Origin: Lewinella sp. W8
Lineage (GTDB): Bacteria > Bacteroidota > Bacteroidia > Chitinophagales > Saprospiraceae
Reading direction: 5' to 3'
Assembly (NCBI RefSeq): GCF_004375085.3
Contig: NZ_SNAQ03000018.1
Span: 62,001-126,000, forward strand
Length of the DNA stretch: 64,000 nt
Positions 33,923 through 42,928 of the stretch are shown here, in pieces. Position 1 is the first letter of the stretch; the number at the start of each line of letters is the position of its first letter. The notes under the pieces were generated by a model that searched no databases, was not told the origin of the DNA, and saw nothing but the letters and a program-made list of their open reading frames with translations. A program made the position numbers and the translations under genes.

Positions 33923-36900
33923 TTATTCGCATTCATGTTCCGTATCCACCCGCTCCAGCATGCGACATACCCGTTTTTCGAGCACCTCAAGATTGGTTGG
34001 CCAACGTCTCAGCGTATTGTTTTCCACAGATATCAGAAAATCTTCATTAGCCAGGCAGATGGCGTCCTTACTGCGGGTGTTGGCGGGGAGTTTAAGGTGG
34101 TCCCAGGTATGCTCCCTTCTGTAGAAGGCACCCGGAACGGGACGTGCCTGCGGCTGATCCAGGTTGTAGAGCCAAATGGTCCCATCCAGGCTCGAGGAAA
34201 TCAGCTGGCGGTTGCCCGTTCCTTCACTTCCCCTGCGGTCGTTGAAGATGAGTCCGCTGACGCCCGAGCGATGGAAGCGCCGACTTATCCCCGAAGTATC
34301 CGTCTGCGCTTTCAGCCCATTCGGATATCCCGCAATATCTCCAATCCAGACTCTTCCGTCTTCTCCACCCATGGCAATCCAGTTGTTGTCCGGGTCTTCC
34401 TGAAAAGCAATGGCCGAGATGGAAAATCCTGGATGGCTCACCTGGCTACCCACTAACCGTGGCCCAGTATTTCCAATCCTTGGGACGTATTCGTAAAGGG
34501 CCGATCCGGCTGAGCCGCCGGCTAAGAAGTGGGTGCCGGAAACGTTTCCTTCCAGTAAGGTGACGGCCTTCAGGGAATTGACCAGGGGGGTAATCTGCTC
34601 TAACGCGTAGCCGTTCCGCTTCGGGACCAGCAGGGCCACGTCATTATCCCGCAGGACCACAAAGACATCATCGTCGCTCGTCATGCGAATGGACAGCAGG
34701 GCCTTCCCATAGTTGTTGGTCAGGTTCAATTCTCCGGGGGCCACCACACAATTTTCTTTGGGGTGGGCCTCCGGACAATCCAGGCCCGTAAAGTAATGGA
34801 TGGTACCCGAATAGCTGGTGACGTAAAGTGACTTCCCGTCCCGGGAATAGGCCATCGAAGAAATACTTTTATTAATGGAGGGTAGCGTCATGCTCACGAC
34901 TGACTCGTCTTCCAGAAAGAATACGGTAATTTCTCCGGTGGCGTCACCAATCGCGATCTGTTCAAACTTTGTGGAATTGCTGGCTACGGCAGTGATTCGG
35001 GAATGGCGATTTCCGAGAAATCCACGACCGTTCCGGTTAGCCTCCTGGTCCAGGTGGTTGTTCAGTGCTCCGGCGTTTTCCCACAGTACGTGATACATAT
35101 AGGGATACTGAAAATTTATTTCCGAAGTATTCGCCGTGTTTTCGTAGAGGGCCTTTCGGACGTTGCCCAATACGGAATGGGTCGTTTCCTCCAGGTTGGT
35201 GGGCTGGTTGGCAATGTTGCCCTTAAACCAGGATTTAGACCAGGCCAGGATTCTTGACGCAAGACTTTTTTGCTCTTCCTGTTGGTGGTAATTGTCAATG
35301 AGGTGATCGAGGTCGAGCAGGGTCTCGTGGGTAATCTGGTAGTGGAAGTTATCGGGATTTGGATGAAGGTCAATGATGTTTTTCCGGGCGAGGAAGTGAA
35401 TCAAGGCTGCGGGATCTTCGATATCGCTGCTGGTTTCAACGGTATGCTTCAGCTCCCTGAATTCCCTGGTGCGATAGATGTTGCTGGACAGCAGATTGGC
35501 CTTTGCCATGGAATCCACAAAATCCAGTAAGACCAAATTCTTCTTCGTGCGATCGGCATCTACGGCGAACAATATGGCAAGAATACTCAGGCCAATCATC
35601 CCGATGGTCACCATGATGGCCCGGCTGGCCCGCTTTTGCTGCTCTTCCAGTTCTTCTTTCCGTTCCCGTTTCTCGGCATCAAGGTTCTTTTGATGGAGCG
35701 CAGCACTTTTCTCGAAATACTTCTCCACCAGGGTGAAGGCGGTGTGCTTTTCTTCCTTGATAAATTCGGGGATGGCGGGATTTTCATCAAACTCTCCGGG
35801 CTGAAATATCTCTGGCGGATGATACTTATTGGCCCACGCTTCGTTGGGGTGATCCCTTTTCTTCCAATCGCGATAAAAATCTACTTCCGCCAGCGAGAGG
35901 GCGGTTTCCGGAATTTCGACCCGGTAACTTTTGGTTTTTTCCTTTTTAAACAGCCCTCTGATCCAGGACCAAAGTTGCTGGAACAGACTAATGTTGGGAA
36001 TATCGGGACGATCGGCATCGGCAAGGTTTTCCGTCGGAGGCTTAGCTCCTTCGTCAATAAAGTATCGCTTGGCGGAAAAGACGAGGTCCTTATAAAAATT
36101 GGAGGATCCCCATTCTCTGTCCACCGCCTTGACAAAAAACTTCCATTCCTGGATGAGGCCAGTGGCGCCGAGATTTATTACGATGTCATCACTTATTTCA
36201 CTCGCGGAGGTAACGTCTTTGCCGAACGGCGTTGCCCAGTTGATCAGGTTAGGTAAATGGTGATCGTCAGAGGAGAAGGTAGCGATGGCTGCCCTTAGCA
36301 AATCATCCTTTTGCCGCTTAGCCGCTTCCTTAGATTGCTTTTCGGTGCCCGCCTCTTCTTTTTGGGGAGTGTCCCCGGATTGGTCTACCAGTAAATCTCC
36401 CCGGAAACAGACTTCCCGAAGGGTAGCAAAATCAATGGAGTAATTCTGCGCCACCCTGTCTGGTGAAGCGTCCTTCAGCGTAACGGCTCGAAACAATCGG
36501 TCTATCAGCGTAGTACCAATTTTGCCCCCTTTGGCATCGAGGGATTTTCTGAAGGTATCCAGTAGGTGGTTACAGAAATGGTTCGGGACTTCAGCAAGTC
36601 CTCCGTAGGCACGCTGTGCCTTGAGCAATTGATTGAAGTAGACATTAACCTGCTCCTCATATCTTTCTCTGGATGGCCCTTCCAGTTCCGTCAGCCACTG
36701 TTGCCACTCCATCAGGTTTTTCCGGTCCCTAAATTCCTCCCGGATGGATTGCACGGTTTGGCGCACACCCATTTCCTCGAGGGTCCGCAGATGTTGGGTG
36801 ATGAAATCAAAATGATGCTCCAGGTTCTGGAAGAATGTCACCAGTAACTCATCGGACTTCCCCGCCAACAAACAGAGCATCATATTGACCCTCGTGGCAA

Positions 36901-37726
36901 GTTCCCGCTTCTTGCCAATGAGGTCCCGGTATTCGGTGATCAGGCCCTGATAAATCCGCTCACACCCGGGGTGAATCCTCCCCGGGTCGGGGGAATGATA
37001 CAGGGAATTGGCCATTCCTCTGGTGGAAATTGTTGGTAATGAATATCGGTGCATGCTCACCAATTCCGGCCAACCCTGGTAGGTATTCAGGCGATCAAGG
37101 TATTCGGTGCTGATGGAGAAGACCAGATTTACCGGCACATCCTCCTGCAGGGCTTCGAGAAAAAGGTTGAAGAACAAGACCCGGTCTCCGGGCTGGTAGG
37201 CCAGGGGATCAATTTCCTGTCCGGGCTGGAGTTGCTCCCGTCTTGCGTCACCGATGCGGAACATTTCCTCCACCTGATCGACGATGATCAATAATCTGAA
37301 GGGTTTGGTGGCGGCCTCACGGGCTTCGCGAATGACCCTGATCAGACCTTCATTGTCTGCCCGCAGCGCGGCGCTAATGCGTTCGTGGAAAAAAGGTTGG
37401 ACGATTTTTTCCGCCTGAAGTATTCCTGGTTTGGCCAGGGCGGAGGCCAGGCGGCCGATGGGATTGATCTGGGGGGTAAAGTGCACCACTTTCCATTCTC
37501 CGGAGCCCTCTTTTTCCGTTGCTGTTTTACGTTCAAAGTGGGGAATGAGTTGTCGCTTCAGAAAAAAACTTTTCCCGCTTCCACTATCTCCCCGGAGAGC
37601 GACGAATCGCGTGCCGGCGGTGAGCTGATTGTATACATCGAGTAGGGCCTCTTCCCGGTCAATGGTTACTTCAGACTTCAGGTCGTCGAAGAATAGAGAA
37701 CGAACTTGGGTTTCGACGGAGGACAT
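33923..37726 (-). CDS. STAND-like NTPase with transmembrane segment and WD40-like propeller
   Basis: The 1267-residue protein starts with a P-loop NTPase (ALRGDSGSGKSFFLKR near 40-55; Walker B RLLIIVDQVEEMF near 142-154) of the STAND type (nSTAND1-like). A winged-helix/helical region follows. A single hydrophobic helix (IMVTIGMIGLSILAILFAV, about 702-722) comes next, after a charged coiled coil. The C-terminal 350 residues have WD40-like blades (for instance WIAMGGEDGRVWIGDIAG and LISSSLDGTIWLYNLD). Such proteins act as ligand-triggered switches. It is the first gene of the converging unit. Its link to the injection system is inferred from position. Confidence 0.85.
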   Translation of the reverse strand: MSSVETQVRSLFFDDLKSEVTIDREEALLDVYNQLTAGTRFVALRGDSGSGKSFFLKRQLIPHFERKTATEKEGSGEWKVVHFTPQINPIGRLASALAKPGILQAEKIVQPFFHERISAALRADNEGLIRVIREAREAATKPFRLLIIVDQVEEMFRIGDARREQLQPGQEIDPLAYQPGDRVLFFNLFLEALQEDVPVNLVFSISTEYLDRLNTYQGWPELVSMHRYSLPTISTRGMANSLYHSPDPGRIHPGCERIYQGLITEYRDLIGKKRELATRVNMMLCLLAGKSDELLVTFFQNLEHHFDFITQHLRTLEEMGVRQTVQSIREEFRDRKNLMEWQQWLTELEGPSRERYEEQVNVYFNQLLKAQRAYGGLAEVPNHFCNHLLDTFRKSLDAKGGKIGTTLIDRLFRAVTLKDASPDRVAQNYSIDFATLREVCFRGDLLVDQSGDTPQKEEAGTEKQSKEAAKRQKDDLLRAAIATFSSDDHHLPNLINWATPFGKDVTSASEISDDIVINLGATGLIQEWKFFVKAVDREWGSSNFYKDLVFSAKRYFIDEGAKPPTENLADADRPDIPNISLFQQLWSWIRGLFKKEKTKSYRVEIPETALSLAEVDFYRDWKKRDHPNEAWANKYHPPEIFQPGEFDENPAIPEFIKEEKHTAFTLVEKYFEKSAALHQKNLDAEKRERKEELEEQQKRASRAIMVTIGMIGLSILAILFAVDADRTKKNLVLLDFVDSMAKANLLSSNIYRTREFRELKHTVETSSDIEDPAALIHFLARKNIIDLHPNPDNFHYQITHETLLDLDHLIDNYHQQEEQKSLASRILAWSKSWFKGNIANQPTNLEETTHSVLGNVRKALYENTANTSEINFQYPYMYHVLWENAGALNNHLDQEANRNGRGFLGNRHSRITAVASNSTKFEQIAIGDATGEITVFFLEDESVVSMTLPSINKSISSMAYSRDGKSLYVTSYSGTIHYFTGLDCPEAHPKENCVVAPGELNLTNNYGKALLSIRMTSDDDVFVVLRDNDVALLVPKRNGYALEQITPLVNSLKAVTLLEGNVSGTHFLAGGSAGSALYEYVPRIGNTGPRLVGSQVSHPGFSISAIAFQEDPDNNWIAMGGEDGRVWIGDIAGYPNGLKAQTDTSGISRRFHRSGVSGLIFNDRRGSEGTGNRQLISSSLDGTIWLYNLDQPQARPVPGAFYRREHTWDHLKLPANTRSKDAICLANEDFLISVENNTLRRWPTNLEVLEKRVCRMLERVDTEHECE

Positions 37727-37996
37727 GGAGAAAAATTAGTGGTATGGCCACCGTCTGGGGTGGTGTCGGGGAGGAGATTTCTCACAACGAACGACAACGC
37801 CAGCGAGGCCCTTCAAAGCAGCAATTTTAAGGTACGGGAAAAAACAAAAAAAAGCGAAATACCGCACTTCTGCGTTTATAAACAGGTAAATACACCTACT
37901 ATTTTTTAGTAAGTTTCCCCTATCATGCAACTAGGTTTCCCCGCTGGCCCTCCGAAGTGAAATTCTTGGGTTTTTCTCTGCTTTCGGTATTAAAGT
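37727..37996. other. Divergent intergenic region
   Basis: This region lies between the NTPase (minus) and the secreted-protein gene (plus) and should hold both promoters. A TA-AAG-TTTG sequence near 37991-37999 resembles a -7 box for the plus strand. The middle (about 37840-37920) is AT-rich. No open frame with protein features is seen. Confidence 0.4.
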
Positions 37997-40012
37997 TTGC
38001 ACCTGCGCTCGCGCCCCGGTCATTCGAAAATTCCTGTTGCTATCTATACCAAAACCACATATCCTTTCCTCCGGGAATTCCCCCGAGTTTTCTGGGTGCT
38101 TTGCCTGGTCATTCACGGTAGCGGGTCTTTCCTGGCGGCGCAAATTTCCGACAGCATTCCGGGCTTACAGCTTAGTGCCGACGCCCTACGGGGGAACCTT
38201 ACTTTCCCCGGAGAGGAGATCCTACTGAATTTGGGGTACCAACCTACCGGCCCCCTCCCCAGCACGGTGAAGTTCGGTCTGAAATTACCTCCGGGAGTTA
38301 CGTACGGGGGCAATGACTGGACGCCGGAGGGAGATAGCCTGACTACGGTAGCCATCCTGAGCGATGCGACCGCCTTTACCATCAGCATTCCCCTCCAAAT
38401 TGACGCCACGGTTACTTCGCCCCAACTCCCCTTCAGCGCCAGTGCCACGGTGACCGGTAATGGGCATACCGCTCATCTTTACCTGCTTACGGCACGTAAG
38501 TTGTCCGAAACCCAGGACACCTGTTTAACCCTAGCGGACACCAGCCTCAATTTTGCCCAAACGTTGGTCTCGACCCGAAAGAGAATACTGGCGGAGCTGC
38601 CGGCCCCGATTGACCTTTCCCCCACCGGTCCGGTCAGGATCAGCGCAAAAAACTGCTCGGTTTTCAAATTAAACGCCTCCCCGCTGGATGGGCTCAAGGG
38701 CAAGAAAAAGGATAAGTGTAGTTGTCTGAAGTTCACCTTTGCCGGGCCGGAGGCGAATAATCTTCCCGCGCGGTATGACCCCGGAAAAAAACCGCTCAAG
38801 GGGTGCCGGGAACTCATCAGTGGCAGTAAAAAAGGAGATACCATTCAGGTGACCATCAGGACGATTGATCAGGCGCCCCTCCGAAGGATTGTCCTGACCG
38901 ACGGGGCCGGAGAAATCCTCGAGGCCAGCTACGAGTCCGGCGCCCTGATTTTTGAAACCGTTCTGGAATCCGACACCTTTTCTCTGCATCTGTACCTGCA
39001 GGCCAAACGAAAGTATATCTTCTTTCCGGAGAAGAAATATGCCTTCCTTGAGGTCTTACGGAAATCGACCAAAATGGAAGTCTTTCGTGGTAATGCTCCG
39101 GTAGCCGTGGCTCCGGATACCGTGACGCTGTTCCGGTCACTTGGGCTCGTCACCGATACGCTCAGAATATGGAAAAGTACCGTGGTCACTACGGGGCCAG
39201 AAGCATCAATTTTTCATCGGATTGCCATCAGCGAACGACCAAGGTTTGACACCTTAGACGCGCATCAATTAAGCCTGGATAGTAACTGGATAAGCCATGG
39301 CCCCATAGATTCCCTGGGACGAGATACCTGCCTGGGCCAATTTTCCGTTACGTCTACCGCTCAGGCAGTTGCGACCACCGGATGGGATCCCATTGACACC
39401 CTGTTCTTTCAGGTATCGGACACCAGTGGAACCGTCGTGGGACTACGGAATCCTCTCGGGAAGCGAATGGGTTCCATTGACCTCAGCATTCCCATGCGAC
39501 TCAACACGGCGGACCCACCGGCAAGGGACCGTCTGATGGGAATTGCGTACTGGATCGGGGTAGGTACCCCGTCGATCACGGCCTATGCCGCTTTGGGGGA
39601 GGAAGTCCCTCCCGAATGGGCCCAACCGGGGGTGACGGCTCCCCTGGCGGCTTTCGCGCAGGGATTTCCGGTGGTGCTACCGAAGCTTAGCCCGGAATAC
39701 AAATTGTTTCGGGAGCAGTTTGTCCGCTATGCCTTCACCGATGAGAGGGGACGAAGGAATTTTTCGAAAGATCAGGGCATTCCCGTACTGGTGGCAATTA
39801 ATCCGAACCGCCCCAATTTCGGGGTAGTGACTGGTCCGGAGCTCGACCAGCTGATCGGGAGGCTGAACCCCGGAGGCAAGCAGGATCAATTATCGCTCAA
39901 CCTGAGCTTCATCAATCAGCACCAAATCAATACCTATCGGATAAAACTCTACCTCATCGCCTGGTATCGGGTGGAGACCCCCGTAACAAAATGGGAAGTC
40001 CAGCGCCCCTGA
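37997..40012 (+). CDS. Large secreted protein of unknown function
   Basis: The open frame begins with a TTG at 37997, but a hydrophobic signal-like stretch (FPRVFWVLCLVIHGSGSFLAAQ, described here as residues 28-49) suggests a later start; no in-frame ATG precedes it and a GTG lies at 38096. The remainder (about 620 residues) is beta-rich. An Ig-like N-terminal domain (residues about 60-160) is followed by a Cys-containing region (RISAKNCSVFKLN; KDKCSCLKF) and a C-terminal domain with Pro/Gly turns. I do not recognise the family. The next gene follows after 36 bp and is probably co-transcribed. Confidence 0.7.
   Translation: MHLRSRPGHSKIPVAIYTKTTYPFLREFPRVFWVLCLVIHGSGSFLAAQISDSIPGLQLSADALRGNLTFPGEEILLNLGYQPTGPLPSTVKFGLKLPPGVTYGGNDWTPEGDSLTTVAILSDATAFTISIPLQIDATVTSPQLPFSASATVTGNGHTAHLYLLTARKLSETQDTCLTLADTSLNFAQTLVSTRKRILAELPAPIDLSPTGPVRISAKNCSVFKLNASPLDGLKGKKKDKCSCLKFTFAGPEANNLPARYDPGKKPLKGCRELISGSKKGDTIQVTIRTIDQAPLRRIVLTDGAGEILEASYESGALIFETVLESDTFSLHLYLQAKRKYIFFPEKKYAFLEVLRKSTKMEVFRGNAPVAVAPDTVTLFRSLGLVTDTLRIWKSTVVTTGPEASIFHRIAISERPRFDTLDAHQLSLDSNWISHGPIDSLGRDTCLGQFSVTSTAQAVATTGWDPIDTLFFQVSDTSGTVVGLRNPLGKRMGSIDLSIPMRLNTADPPARDRLMGIAYWIGVGTPSITAYAALGEEVPPEWAQPGVTAPLAAFAQGFPVVLPKLSPEYKLFREQFVRYAFTDERGRRNFSKDQGIPVLVAINPNRPNFGVVTGPELDQLIGRLNPGGKQDQLSLNLSFINQHQINTYRIKLYLIAWYRVETPVTKWEVQRP
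37999..38023 (+). repeat. Copy of GCACCTGC-type dispersed repeat
   Basis: GCACCTGCGCTCGCGCCCC is followed by GGTCAT. It lies just after a possible -7 box and before the probable true start of the secreted-protein gene. Because other copies are non-coding, the TTG at 37997 is doubtful as a start. Confidence 0.5.
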
Positions 40013-40048
40013 TGGCCATCGTGAACCCGAGAAAAACCTGATTAACCC

Positions 40049-41839
40049 ATGTACCCAAATATTCGCATTGTACTCTGCTGTTTGCTGTTAGGGATAGGTG
40101 CTCCACTTGCGGCACAGGATCAAAGTGGTCAGGAGGAAGCTCCGGGTTTGCTGGATCGGTTTCTGGCGATATTCCAGCGACCGGACACCGTCAAGTCCGA
40201 GCTACTCGACAGCCTTCAGGCCAGAAATGCCTACCGGGAGCAGAGCGTCTCGGAGCGCTACGATTTGATTTACAACCTCATTCACCGGGAGCAACAGGCC
40301 TACTATCGGGACATTAATGATTCCACCAAGGCCGTTCTGGCCGAAAGTGCCGGCCTCGATCAGGCGAAATACGTGAGTCCAAAGGGAGACACCATACTTC
40401 GGGCTACGAACGTCAAGGTATTTGGTTGGCACCCCCACTGGATGGGCGGTAGCTACGAAAGCTACAACTTTCACCTACTCAGCCACGTGGGCTTATTTTC
40501 CTATAACGTAAACGTTGAGTCCGGGAAGCCTTACGACAACCCGGAAGTGGTAGAGGCCTGGGAGACGGACCCCGACTTCAAACTGATTGACCTAGCCCAC
40601 GAAGCGGGGTGCAAGGTTATGCTCACCATCACCAACTTTGGCGAGCGAGAGAACCGGATTTTCCTACGGGATACTCTCCGGCAAAACCGACTGATCGATG
40701 ACGTGGTCAGCCGTCTGGTCCGGCTGGAGGCGGACGGTATTGATCTGGACTTCGAGTTGATTCCCCCGAATTACGACAAGCAGCTCGCCGACTTCATCAG
40801 GCGGCTGAGTGCGCGCCTGGCTAAAGGAGCGGGTCAGTTCGAATTGAGCGTAGTGCTGCCCAAGGTCAACCGTGGACCGGGCCTTAACAACAATCAGAAC
40901 ACCTACAACATTGACACCCTGCAGAAATACGTTGATTTTTTCACGCTGACCGCCTATGATTTCACCACCGGGGACTACGCCCCGGGAGCCATTGCTCCAC
41001 TGTTCAATCCGGACCGGGTACGACTTCCTTACGGTAGTATTGAAGACGTGGTGTACAATTATCTCGAAGCGGGAATGCCCCGGGAGAAATTGTTAGTAGG
41101 ACTTCCGTACTACGGAGGCAAATGGACGAGGTTGTACAACCGCAGTGACGGAAAAGACACGACCCTGTTTGAGCACCTGACCTTTCGGGAAGTATCCCGG
41201 ATGCAGCAGCAGCGGGGAGCCCCAAAGCGGGACTACGATGCCTGGGCGTCGTACTACCGCGAATCAGTCATTCCTCCCCTTCCGGGTTACGATGAGGCAA
41301 CGGAAATCACGTGGTTTGACGATCGTCAGACCCTCAGCAGAAAGTACGATTGGGTACTGGAACAGGAACTGGGCGGGGTGGGCATCTGGGCCCTGGGCTA
41401 CGATGCTCCCGATACTACCTTATGGGGGTTACTGGACGAAAAGTTCGTTCCCGTCAACGATACCCTGGTGTACTATAATCCCGCAGCGTCCTACTTTTAC
41501 CTGCCTAGTGCCCTGCTGCGCTACCGTGACGTTATTGCGATTTCCGGGCTTTTTGTTTTCCTTTTCCTGGCGATCGGCTTTATCTGGGCCTTGTTCGACT
41601 GGCGGGTCCGGGACGTATTCTTCACCAACAAAACCCTTCGCATCCTTTACATCGTTGCCACCTTCGCCCTGGTGACCGCTACCTGTGCATTTTTTCTTTT
41701 TCTCAATCCCGGAATCCTGGAAAATATCCATACCGGATGGTTGATTTTACTTGCTTTGGTGGTTGGATTGGTAAGTGGAACGTTCATCGTCAGGTTAATC
41801 AACCGCTGGTTTGCCAACCTACGAGAGGGCATGCCATAG
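40049..41839 (+). CDS. Membrane-anchored GH18 (chitinase-like) glycosidase
   Basis: The 596-residue protein has a signal peptide (to about LAAQ, residue 22), a helical spacer, and a TIM barrel of family GH18. The catalytic signature DGIDLDFE (229-236) is intact, with the Glu acid, and other family segments include KVFGWHPHWMGG and GIWALGYDAPD. After the barrel come three transmembrane helices (about 493-515, 531-555 and 563-583), so the enzyme is anchored by its C-terminus, with the barrel on the outer face of the inner membrane. GH18 enzymes cleave GlcNAc polymers; peptidoglycan-type or chitin substrates are both possible. Confidence 0.9.
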   Translation: MYPNIRIVLCCLLLGIGAPLAAQDQSGQEEAPGLLDRFLAIFQRPDTVKSELLDSLQARNAYREQSVSERYDLIYNLIHREQQAYYRDINDSTKAVLAESAGLDQAKYVSPKGDTILRATNVKVFGWHPHWMGGSYESYNFHLLSHVGLFSYNVNVESGKPYDNPEVVEAWETDPDFKLIDLAHEAGCKVMLTITNFGERENRIFLRDTLRQNRLIDDVVSRLVRLEADGIDLDFELIPPNYDKQLADFIRRLSARLAKGAGQFELSVVLPKVNRGPGLNNNQNTYNIDTLQKYVDFFTLTAYDFTTGDYAPGAIAPLFNPDRVRLPYGSIEDVVYNYLEAGMPREKLLVGLPYYGGKWTRLYNRSDGKDTTLFEHLTFREVSRMQQQRGAPKRDYDAWASYYRESVIPPLPGYDEATEITWFDDRQTLSRKYDWVLEQELGGVGIWALGYDAPDTTLWGLLDEKFVPVNDTLVYYNPAASYFYLPSALLRYRDVIAISGLFVFLFLAIGFIWALFDWRVRDVFFTNKTLRILYIVATFALVTATCAFFLFLNPGILENIHTGWLILLALVVGLVSGTFIVRLINRWFANLREGMP

Positions 41840-41987
41840 CGTTGAGGGTCCAACAAAAATTCACAGGAAGGCTAATTCTCACGCTCAAAATATCCTTAAA
41901 ACAAAAAAGTATCATCAAAAAAGATACAAAAACGGATTAAACGCCCATTAAAGCGTACAAATCTTAGCCAATTAGTGCAAATTTTTT

Positions 41988-42038
41988 GTTTAAAACTTGA
42001 TTTGTTTTAAAACAAGCCCTAGATTTGTTTCATAAACA
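41988..42038 (+). promoter_or_regulatory. Promoter with three operator-like dyads before the antirepressor-like gene
   Basis: Dyads of the TGTTT/AAACA type lie at 41988-41996 (GTTT-a-AAAC), 42002-42015 (perfect TTGTTTTAAAACAA) and 42026-42038 (TGTTTcatAAACA). A perfect -7 box TAGATTTG is at 42020-42027, with CTTG at 41996-41999 as a weak -33, 20 bp apart. The central dyad lies between the two promoter elements, the third overlaps the -7 box and start site. This arrangement suggests a DNA-binding repressor, possibly the product of the gene itself. Confidence 0.6.
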
Positions 42039-42051
42039 GCAGGTTTCCAAC

Positions 42052-42840
42052 ATGGAATTGCAAATATTAACCAGTAAGAAAGGTACCCGAGTTGTTAAGG
42101 CCAGTGAGCTTCATCGTGCACTTGGGCTTACCGATCACCATTACCAGACCAACGTCCGTCATTGGCTCAAGGATGTCTATCAATTTCCCGATGGCATCCG
42201 TCGCGCAGAGGGGATGAAGGACTACGCCAGAGCCCGAAAAGCCGGGAACGCACTGGTTCAGGAATACTATCTCTCCGTTGAGCTGGCCAAGCTCATTGCG
42301 CTATCGAGCCGCTCTAAGGTCAAGCAGGCCGTGGCCATTAAGTTGAGTAAGGAGGCCGAGGTCTTCCCGGAACACGTTCAACTGGACGGTGCGGCCCTGC
42401 TGAATCTTCTCGAGCAAACCAAGGCCATGACGCGCATCAGTTGCCAGCGCGCCGCCGAAAGTCGTCACTACAAGCACTACGTACAACGACGCGGGAACGG
42501 GGAATACTGGAACCACTTTCGCCACGAGCAAGTTGTCTTCACCACGATGGAAGAACTGCGGAGTGCCCTTACCCATCGAAAAGTCAAGGTAAGTGGCAAG
42601 CACAACCTTCGGGACTTACTACTACGCCAGGACCCTTACGAACTCATTCGCATCGGGATCACGGATCACTATGCTGCCCAGGGGAATCCCCTACCCTACG
42701 CTCAGGAACTTGGCAAACTGGCCCGTAAACTGGCTCAGGAAATGCATCTTGAGGTCGTCGACGACCGCAACGGAGATCTGCTCTTTGCCCCCGCAGCCGA
42801 CGCCGACGTACTCCGGCAAATGCAACGGGTAGCCGCCTAA
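42052..42840 (+). CDS. Antirepressor-like (AntA/AntB or Bro-like) regulator
   Basis: From the ATG at 42052 the protein has 262 residues. The frame is open from a TTG at 42025, but that lies on the -7 box. The N-terminus ELQILTSKKGTRVVKASELHRALGL, followed by HYQTNVRHWL and YYLSVELAKLIALSSRS, resembles phage antirepressor N-terminal domains. The second half is helical (YKHYVQRRGNGEYWNHF) and unrecognised. Stand-alone chromosomal copies are common in Bacteroidota and probably act as transcription regulators. The dyads in its promoter suggest autoregulation. No phage genes are nearby. Confidence 0.72.
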   Translation: MELQILTSKKGTRVVKASELHRALGLTDHHYQTNVRHWLKDVYQFPDGIRRAEGMKDYARARKAGNALVQEYYLSVELAKLIALSSRSKVKQAVAIKLSKEAEVFPEHVQLDGAALLNLLEQTKAMTRISCQRAAESRHYKHYVQRRGNGEYWNHFRHEQVVFTTMEELRSALTHRKVKVSGKHNLRDLLLRQDPYELIRIGITDHYAAQGNPLPYAQELGKLARKLAQEMHLEVVDDRNGDLLFAPAADADVLRQMQRVAA

Positions 42841-42928
42841 AACTTTAGAGTCAGCCCCCACAGTCTAACGGTCTAACAGACTAAAAGACCAACAGACTAA
42901 AAGACTAACAAACCAACAGACCACCCCC
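42841..42928. repeat. Short degenerate repeat of AGACTAA-type units
   Basis: Units such as 'cagactaaaagac' and 'agactaacaaacc' recur irregularly at about 9-10 bp. They contain GTCT/AGAC dyads and could serve as a weak terminator between convergent genes. There are no spacers of CRISPR type. Confidence 0.4.

Noticed and set aside
34141-34456. Plus-strand frames under the WD40 part of the NTPase gene
   Set aside because: No domain signal; the minus-strand propeller blades are clear.
42841-42928. Possible CRISPR-like array
   Set aside because: Units are 9-10 bp, irregular and without unique spacers or Cas genes.
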